This document shows, piece by piece, positions 60,101-64,000 of a stretch of 64,000 bases of DNA. Under the pieces are notes generated by a model. The model did no database searches. It was not told the origin of the DNA and was given only the letters and a program-made list of their open reading frames with translations. The stretch's first letter is position 1; each line of letters starts with the position of its first letter. This DNA is from an uncultured Clostridia bacterium (GTDB lineage: Bacteria > Bacillota > Clostridia > Oscillospirales > Acutalibacteraceae): positions 34,038-98,037 of the forward strand of contig CAMHEZ010000003.1 in assembly GCA_946184295.1 (NCBI GenBank), written 5' to 3'. The translations under genes were made by a program, and so were the position numbers.

Positions 60101-60263
60101 CGTCCGCAAAGGACTTCATCGCCACGCCACCGCTGATGAAAAGACCCGTCAGCAGCAGAGCCGAAAACACCATCGTGACAGGGCTTTTGAGAAATCGCTT
60201 CATTTTCTTACTTTTGACCTGTTTGGCCTGTTTGGCCTGTTTGACACCCTTGATACCGCTCAT
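51132..60263 (-). CDS. Giant cell-surface protein of InlB B-repeat/Flg_new-type modules with SPHTG sorting signal (about 3040 aa)
   Basis: Start ATG 60263 (MSGIKGVKQAKQAKQVKSKKMKRFLKSPVTMVFSALLLTGLFISGG); dozens of GYxFxGWxxxxDGxGxxYxxGxxxxxxxxxTLYAxW modules; C-terminus ESPHTGEGITGVWAALGAAALSALVGLSAVIVMKRRQNESVSC. Confidence 0.92.
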   Translation of the reverse strand: MSGIKGVKQAKQAKQVKSKKMKRFLKSPVTMVFSALLLTGLFISGGVAMKSFADGLTYVVQYTVTDANVTDGVTFSTGEPDYGGQPASWASGASPSLAAAPTAEGSGYTFYRWQVGDTLYEPGDTPDASLFTDNGSGAMTATATAVWKKYINITYEDPLSPDPSPTVSVPADGFNVPKPSRSGYTFTGWNTVSDGSGTNYAGGSTVTDLTGDTTLYARWNKKCFMTYKKYDETNNSLGDTTEKKEIAFDAGVYELTPHKINGYTQNGFKMSPDGDSLSAASISVTAFTALSSDYFRLSVYEYFTENTYIIHRTVSPPPGATCTSGDFPTDKEITLKWSDVYTGGYTDLPTLEVATGSGEGASPVTFSGWDLRDANGDYTFTSSAGGCNEQKTKYSWRCFSDAKGGPVIDLYMTDVWKVYYVVHFDSNGGSAVADKKSASPERYATTGEYVYSNPTNPTWKGYNFLGWSKTRLGNTLTDNRPPRSEFAWNDSMTYLELTRYAHWEKRCRLVYYDDATKQGSDENLHIPADETTGLYDTYNFVPNKTLTKAGYFFKGWSLENGSDTLVSSINSSAFTELNNDTFVMNVYAVWEPKTYTITWDLNDSDFEHDAAVLTKPNPLSVTLTQADVDAMTGDYPLGTASATGYKFLHWRTTYDNGTSTELNATTTTNNKLTKSWFSSSRTGLFAAKAEWQAQYSAAFVANAGSDTVTDMPAHTNAFTGSSGDKYGSFNASAPSREGYTFMGWALDAAGTEMVTGKTGSNALYVRKTAFTNPIADPPSFETTLYAIWAKNVTVTFDYNGGAKKNDSTVTTYQKNGNTVETIKIATSGSGDPQFERTGHTFVNKWNTQPDGSGTEYTAGENVVFSDDITLYAMWQATFRLSYISNATDVSGMPQFGSSEGTYRLSDVETGSILIKAGENNGPKKRGYVFKGWSLTADGTQMVQNGYEPLGSVPLKNNFTWDAANNYYAGTVYAIWEILEYQIQLESGLPDGVTFSGLPDDLPEDHTLTFTYEQIKDGYQAHDLTAAGYQFLGWNVPNKSTNSGLEPDVEGSDYITIDDDYIVGREQPVVLTAQWNKLYHVHYEPNLGAHGVLNPGNTPVDALKEKKRPADLTYEYTVYTLTRADNYKREDDTDGDGTVDQTYTFMGWSLSSDNDVSKKVTKIPDSTFTQDTVDSATNRHSLTLYAIWKANVILTYHGNGGYFSDNGGDTLIVDSKAIQTNGPSQWGIGTHWNGHTFLGWNTKADGTGQYYIDWSESNTDRVKNVGMLHTPNTGVWSTKDSNSATFTESTDLYAQWARDYRVVYHTGNPTLSYDQRYLMGTNTPDFSFPVNYNEETERKKGITDLPKKYTDTFSSNTNYYFMGWTWDPATGEVIDDVKTDEDGNIITYLDFNDLDTAVLPEDAHFKLENTYTETTPVWKYVGHVYGVWSPNPYTVRFTDGSRASVDDITLPRAGTVSGLPGSLAASEEGAPAWNDTTNTYDVTLSYFEAVKGYSVAANMLSARGYNFKGWNMSFPKKTGGTSSGGQFASSNFKVGIGTLKNSSDSSVTLTGRWEPEKHKVEYYRDTAKLRTDNCAYESTVTVGEGVTNSQLAQEGKTFIGWQLVYDETDPEADQDALGQIIGHYYDFDPDDGSTPTYTFAMPDRDVTFRAVYAKDSYTVTYKAGEGSGDDKVFDGIGYKGKHPIWNNKEADGTTDHFTRTGYAFDGWTVEPTKYTKAPGYQITVKDDITYTAKWKVLSYPVSYYQENGTTKITDKSYVYNTDATVGEGVTAPDVTGKTFDRWQLVTDDSDALTKDAADGAIPNSGTFPMPAGTVKFKAVYRAQSFPVVYYEADGVTKITEENRAYGTTVTVGTKADGTGVTATVPEGYEFDKWQLMEGGVTVTDGTFTMPAETVKFKAVLSKLYLLKYVPNGVTADNMPANQTHNLADVRLDKVRLSADIPTADGYEFIGWQIENVSYTVSDLQNSDEAKRKVPGTLFDNTTHKATAAAQWHKLYRLHYDPNGGTGGPHDDDFALAKDTTANRGFASEQPERNGYVFEGWSLTQDGATVSTISTAAFTTLGGESKRFEATVYAVWTEKQPVTYTLTTSVKPDGYTLPETEYYAPGKTHIAVKAVPTGYDTEKYQFSGWTTDDVTVDSGTFTMPGRPVTFKGTFTLIPYKVSYAATDENGNPITLTDAVYDDKTYGKGAQVTVAALLPDKEGYAFVGWQYGSETYADGDVFTMPAVHVTLTGTYTVKQHQVLYYDQGGTAPLATKSYDYHAAVTVGDGVATNPTRDGCTFAGWKLRSGSVTVTGGGFTMPDSDVAFEADYTKHYLLYYDANGGENPPTDEAFDLAWSETAAHELASQAPGREWHTFGGWSFDGNAPALSAVQLSAFSLSADKTRFEATVKAIWNENPKYPVTYQVTGTKPQGYSVPTDPDTYYEGQTFTVAKVPTVDGFDFSGWTNDGIQYADEPFTMVKNGVTFTGQFTEHVYTLRFMDGSTALGTQTAAYTAFTQNGGMVISQADPTKAGYTFKCWCLTDEDTTPAYEKGDKVPSSRFGTDRTVTLYAQWTPLARYTVSYRAYKSDDQEVSLDAETYAAKSYLPGETVTVAPKLTNTSDSTFIGWVYNESLAYNGGQTFTMPAQNMQLVGRYIKNSELATCDITYKSGVAQGADGWTQALGSDHSFEAQQGTEHIIKNHDDEEIGYLRENYDFLGWNITFFVPSGGAAPRPAGTARVSGAGASDAMWEMHIKSFMVYRNVTLTAVWNATLTYDANGGTGTVPAPQTCRSGESVTVADGSGLSRDGYIFAGWNTESTAAVSKHAPGSSMVLYENTTLYAIWIKQDQTNPNYTLTYDANGGSGTVPTAKSYPAGTSVTVAGGDTLSRSNATFVCWNTDPNRKGTDYVPGTSIQMTQNHTLYAIWRTRSVGSKHYTLTYDGNGATSGAVPVDSTQYYGGETVTVAARGNLARTDCTFVEWNTKRDGTGTGYKDGVDILTMPKGNVTLYAVWHDADGNTVYESPHTGEGITGVWAALGAAALSALVGLSAVIVMKRRQNESVSCGDV
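60213..60248 (-). repeat. 9-bp in-frame tandem repeat near the start of the giant surface protein
   Basis: TTTGACCTG TTTGGCCTG TTTGGCCTG TTTGACACC (plus strand), encoding VKQAKQAKQV. Confidence 0.85.
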
Positions 60264-60300
60264 ACTAAAAATCCCTTCTGTGTGAAAATCACTGAAAAAA

Positions 60301-61809
60301 TCAATACAAACCGTATGATAAGCCGCATTCCGCGGCGTATTCCTGCGCATAGGAGTCTTCGGGCACCCACAGCACCAATTCTGCCGAAGCGCCCGCAAAC
60401 GCGTCCGCCCCGATAACAGTTACCGAAGCCGGCAGCGTCACACTGCTCAGTGCGGGGCAGGCGAAGAAAGCATTATACCGAATGGTCCGCGTGCCGTAGG
60501 AAACATTGACACGGCGCAGCGAGGCGCAATAGGAGAAGGCGTAGATGCCCACATGTCTCACGCTGCCGGGCAGGTCCACCGATTGCAGCGAATCGCACCC
60601 GACAAACGCCATATCGCCGATCTCCGACACACCGCTTCCGAAGGACACCGCGCACAAATTGTCGCACTCGCGAAACGCGTCACCCCCGATCGACGTCACG
60701 CTGCCCGGGAGAGCCACACGCCGCAGCACATCACAATTCATAAAAGCTCTGTCGCCGATAGCAACGACGGGATAGCCGTCCAGCTCAGACGGAACCGAAA
60801 CTTCTCCCTCGTTACCGGTATATCGCGTAATACAGGCTCCATCGCCCCACATCTGATATTCAAACGACACAAAACGCGGCGGTTGAGTGGTAGTGGTAGA
60901 CACCTCCGTCGCAGTCGTGGCGGTCGTCGTAGACGCAGTCGTTGAGGATGCTGTGGTGATCGCAGTGGCGGTGGTCGATGTCGTCATCGCTGGTATCGTC
61001 ACAGAAGTTTCCGGCGTTTGCTGCGGCACATAAAAGTGGGGCAGCACGATCACGGCGCCTGTTGCCGCCACCATTGATGACAGGATTCCCGCCGCCAGCC
61101 TGAACACCCAGCCGAGGCCGCCGTAACGGCCTGTCGGAGAAGCAGGCGATTGCAGCCAGCCCTTCAGCTCACCCATCACGTGGGACAAAATCCGTCGGCA
61201 AGCCGCCGAATCGGTCGCTGCCGACGAAGCCGCCGCTGCCGCTCCGAAAAACTGCTGTTCCCGCAGCACATGTCGGATCTTGCGGCGCGCATAGTGGAGG
61301 CGGCTCTTGACGGAACCTACCGGAATTTGCAGCTTCTGCGCAATCTGCGCCATACTTAGATTATCGTAATAGTAGAGAAGCGCACAAACGCGCTGCTTTT
61401 CGGGCAGCTGTTCAATTGTCTGCCGGATCACACGGCTCAGCTCGTGATTTTCCACCACACTCTGCACCGAAGCCTCAAACTGCCAATCTTCCCAATCGTC
61501 CTTCACAGCCGATTCATAGACCGCAATGTCGTAACAGCCGGCGAGGGCTTTGCAGTAATCCTGCCATTTATGCAGGATAATGCCTCTGAGGAACTGCCAG
61601 AACTTGGTTTTATTTTGGATATTGTGCAAACTCTCAAAAGCAGAAAGATAGCTTTCCTGCAAGATATCCTCCACATCATGATGATTGTGGCACAAATAAA
61701 AAGTAAACGCATAAGCGGCGGCATAGGTATCATGATATAACGCCGCAATAGCATCCTGGTCGTGCGCAATCGCACGTTCCACATGGTCAATCATTTCAGA
61801 TTTATTCAT
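60301..61809 (-). CDS. ECF-type sigma-70 factor fused to TM helix, Thr-rich linker and extracellular LRR_5 (BspA-like) domain
   Basis: Region 2 (DVEDILQESYLSAFESLHNIQNKTKFWQFLRGIILHKWQDY) and region 4 (LPEKQRVCALLYYYDNLSMAQIAQKLQIPVGSVKSRLHYARRKIRHVL); TM WVFRLAAGILSSMVAATGAVIVL; about 50-aa T-rich linker; AFMNCDVLRRVALPGSVTSIGGDAFRECDNLCAVSFGSGVSEIGDMAF repeats. Confidence 0.92.
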   Translation of the reverse strand: MNKSEMIDHVERAIAHDQDAIAALYHDTYAAAYAFTFYLCHNHHDVEDILQESYLSAFESLHNIQNKTKFWQFLRGIILHKWQDYCKALAGCYDIAVYESAVKDDWEDWQFEASVQSVVENHELSRVIRQTIEQLPEKQRVCALLYYYDNLSMAQIAQKLQIPVGSVKSRLHYARRKIRHVLREQQFFGAAAAASSAATDSAACRRILSHVMGELKGWLQSPASPTGRYGGLGWVFRLAAGILSSMVAATGAVIVLPHFYVPQQTPETSVTIPAMTTSTTATAITTASSTTASTTTATTATEVSTTTTQPPRFVSFEYQMWGDGACITRYTGNEGEVSVPSELDGYPVVAIGDRAFMNCDVLRRVALPGSVTSIGGDAFRECDNLCAVSFGSGVSEIGDMAFVGCDSLQSVDLPGSVRHVGIYAFSYCASLRRVNVSYGTRTIRYNAFFACPALSSVTLPASVTVIGADAFAGASAELVLWVPEDSYAQEYAAECGLSYGLY

Positions 61810-61864
61810 AGGTCTTCCATATACCCTTCAGTTTATCTTTCAGTTCAAACCAACTATATATAAA

Positions 61865-61890
61865 GTCGCCTTTTTTTCAGGTTTGGTTCA
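61865..61890 (-). promoter_or_regulatory. Putative ECF-type promoter upstream of the sigma-LRR gene
   Basis: Minus strand TGAACC (61885-61890), 16-bp spacer, CGAC (61865-61868); resembles GAAC/CGTC-type ECF elements. Confidence 0.4.
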
Positions 61891-62043
61891 ATTATCAGAC
61901 TCCAAAAATCAGATATTTTTTTGTGCAAAATGCTCCTGCAAAACAACGCCATGTCATTGCTTATATGGTACCATAATTTTTAAAAATTTTCAACTTTTTT
62001 ATCATTTCCAGGACACAATTGACACTTCGACACAAAAATCAAC

Positions 62044-62072
62044 TTGCAAACGGAAATGATATGGCTTATAAT
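62044..62072 (+). promoter_or_regulatory. SigmaA-type promoter of the SLOG/SLATT-like gene
   Basis: TTGCAA (62044-62049), 17 bp, TATAAT (62067-62072). Confidence 0.7.
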
Positions 62073-62108
62073 GATTACATTGCCACAAACAGCAAGGAGG
62101 GACTTCCT

Positions 62109-63944
62109 ATGTTGAAGAAAAAAGACAAGCCCGGCAGCTTCGGTCAGCTGCGCAAAGAATGGCTGCCCGACGGCGCATCAGACGGCATCAACTACTGTAT
62201 GCCCGTCAATATCGGTGTCATCGCGCAACAATACCCCGAGGCCGATACCAATACGATCGCGCTCAATGCCGCCATCGACAGCATCATGGCCGGACTTGCC
62301 AAATGTTTTGGCGCGTTTTGCGCCAAACCCGCCACCCAAAGTCACAACCAATTGGTCGTCATGTGTGACAAAAGTAACCCGCTGGTCCGCCGCATTGCCG
62401 CAAAGCTGGAAACGGATTACGGCGCGGAAGTGGTTTCCGCCACCGTTGAAGAAATCAAATCCTACTGCTGGATCACGCTCGCCGCGTGGGATGGCCTGAT
62501 TCCCGACAGCGGCAGCAGTGATGGCATTTTCCGCACCGTTACGGATATTCTCAGCGCCGGTCCGGAACAAAACGACGGCACGCCCAGAAATGCCTCCCCA
62601 AAAAATTATCAGCTTGTCTTTCCCGACAACCGTCCGGTCTTTCAGATCGTTCTGCCCAGCGGCGACCAGACCGACACCGCGATAGATTACACGGTGCGGG
62701 AAATCTATCCTCACCCATTGGAAATCATCGCAAAGAATCGGGCGTGGTTCACCAGACACGCTTACCCCGCCGCCCCTGCCAAAAAAGATCCGCGCCGGCG
62801 CAATTTCCAAGCCAATGCCCGGAAAATCCGTGAGTTCAACAAACAAATTATCCGCCGGAGCAAAACCTTCATGGGCGTCAGCAAAATTGACCGGCAGAAA
62901 AAGAATGTGTACGACCTGCTTCCGTGGCACCATTACACGGAGAAACTGACCGGACAAAAGATACTACCGGATTACGTCGATATCACCAACCTGCGCCAGA
63001 TTTATTATGACGTCATCTCCATGGAGGCCCAACAGTCTCACAACCGCCAGGCCTTCATTGTGCTGCTGCTGACCTGCTGCGGACTGGGCTGCTTCTCGCT
63101 TTACTCCGACCTCGTCCCTTGGAAGCCCTTGATTTACGCCTTTGTCGCCCTGATGCTGGCGGCCTATCTCTTCCTGCTGCTGAGAGTCAAAAGCAGCAAC
63201 CGCCAGAAACAGTATCTGGAATTTCGCGCATTGGCCGAAGGTATGCGCGTGCAGTGCTACTGGTACGCCGCGGGCATCAACGAATCCGCCGGCACCCATT
63301 ACACTGTCAAGTTCCAGAAAGAAATGACATGGGCCAAGCAGGCATTTCACGCATGGTACCTGACTGATTTCGCCAAGCGTCAGCAGGCCGGGCAGCAGGA
63401 CTATCAGCCGGACGACCTGATGGTCAAGACCGAATGGCTTGGAACGGCAATGGAAAAACAGCAGGGTACAAACGTGTACCAGCCCAAATGGCCGGATACG
63501 CTGCCGGACGATCAAAACCTGAAAAAGGCGCTGGGCGGTCAGTTTGGCTTTTTCGGCAGGCGCATCAACGACCACGACAGCGACGCCAGAAATCTGGATC
63601 ACATCAAAAAAGGCTGTCTGGTTCTCTGGCTCATCATAGCGGCAGTGTTGCTCACAGTAGTCGCGCTCGGCTCACCTCTGGAAAATCCGTTCATCTGCAT
63701 CATGGGACTCATCAACATTCTGACACTGGCTGTCACCTATTTCGCAGAGCTCAAGGCATATCGGGAACTGGTCGCCAAATATTCCTACTGCGTGCTGCTC
63801 GCACAGAAAGCCATACAGGATTATGACAGCGATCCCTCGCTGGCAAAGGAGATTTTCAAAGCCTTCGGTCAGGAAGCCCTGGAAGAAAACGCCGAGTGGC
63901 TGATGATTCAGAACGACCGCCAGATCGAGGTTCCCAATAATTAA
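62109..63944 (+). CDS. Putative SLOG-like domain fused to 2+2 TM region (SLATT/S-4TM-like) protein
   Basis: ATG 62109 with RBS AAGGAGG. N-terminal VNIGVIAQQYPEADTNTIALNAAIDSIMAGLAKCF...; TM pair around 63047-63190; YLEFRALAEGMRVQCYWYAAGI motif; TM pair around 63610-63750. Confidence 0.6.
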   Translation: MLKKKDKPGSFGQLRKEWLPDGASDGINYCMPVNIGVIAQQYPEADTNTIALNAAIDSIMAGLAKCFGAFCAKPATQSHNQLVVMCDKSNPLVRRIAAKLETDYGAEVVSATVEEIKSYCWITLAAWDGLIPDSGSSDGIFRTVTDILSAGPEQNDGTPRNASPKNYQLVFPDNRPVFQIVLPSGDQTDTAIDYTVREIYPHPLEIIAKNRAWFTRHAYPAAPAKKDPRRRNFQANARKIREFNKQIIRRSKTFMGVSKIDRQKKNVYDLLPWHHYTEKLTGQKILPDYVDITNLRQIYYDVISMEAQQSHNRQAFIVLLLTCCGLGCFSLYSDLVPWKPLIYAFVALMLAAYLFLLLRVKSSNRQKQYLEFRALAEGMRVQCYWYAAGINESAGTHYTVKFQKEMTWAKQAFHAWYLTDFAKRQQAGQQDYQPDDLMVKTEWLGTAMEKQQGTNVYQPKWPDTLPDDQNLKKALGGQFGFFGRRINDHDSDARNLDHIKKGCLVLWLIIAAVLLTVVALGSPLENPFICIMGLINILTLAVTYFAELKAYRELVAKYSYCVLLAQKAIQDYDSDPSLAKEIFKAFGQEALEENAEWLMIQNDRQIEVPNN

Positions 63945-64000
63945 CCCAGGGTAAAAGCATTTACTTTTATTAGAAGAAGATGTAAAATAGAGGCATGGAT

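Noticed and set aside
62019-62108. ORF-track start at 62019 for the SLOG/SLATT-like gene
   Set aside because: Lies upstream of the probable promoter (62044-62072); RBS AAGGAGG positions the ATG at 62109.

Overview
64 kb window of a Gram-positive, probably Clostridia/Oscillospirales-like chromosome (inferred from gene content and codon style). No rRNA, tRNA, phage, transposase or CRISPR array was seen. From left to right: (1) two tandem paralogous secreted Ig-like repeat proteins, the first truncated by the window edge, with near-identical 270-bp units. (2) A long minus-strand glycan operon running rfbA-B-D-C, three glycosyltransferases, Wzy and Wzx into an unusual organic-acid cassette (2-hydroxyacid dehydrogenase, MmgE/PrpD, TIM-barrel protein, ATP-grasp, CitE-like lyase, class I fumarase beta/alpha, DegT aminotransferase). 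(3) A DRE-TIM aldolase, an Spx/ArsC-like protein, QueH and HicAB. (4) A GntR-ABC-permease operon. (5) VanZ and a VTT-GT4-VTT cluster. (6) A SpoIID-like/PG-binding protein. (7) An operon of an atypical sortase substrate, a class D-like sortase and a (SH)n membrane protein. (8) A CYTH protein, a histidine phosphatase, and a 2-hydroxyacyl-CoA dehydratase activator split into two genes. (9) RlmA and a DUF5685/J-domain/zinc-ribbon operon. (10) A 9.1-kb InlB-type repeat surface protein ending in an SPHTG sorting signal, directly downstream of a predicted membrane-tethered ECF sigma factor carrying an extracellular LRR_5 (BspA-like) domain. (11) A divergent 641-aa-ORF membrane protein resembling SLOG/SLATT conflict-system effectors. 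The strongest candidates for something undescribed are the sigma-TM-LRR plus giant surface protein operon with an ECF-like promoter, the SLOG/SLATT-like protein, a dispersed four-hairpin intergenic element whose stems covary between five copies, and the organic-acid/ATP-grasp cassette in the glycan operon. All family calls were made by eye from motifs; no database search was run.
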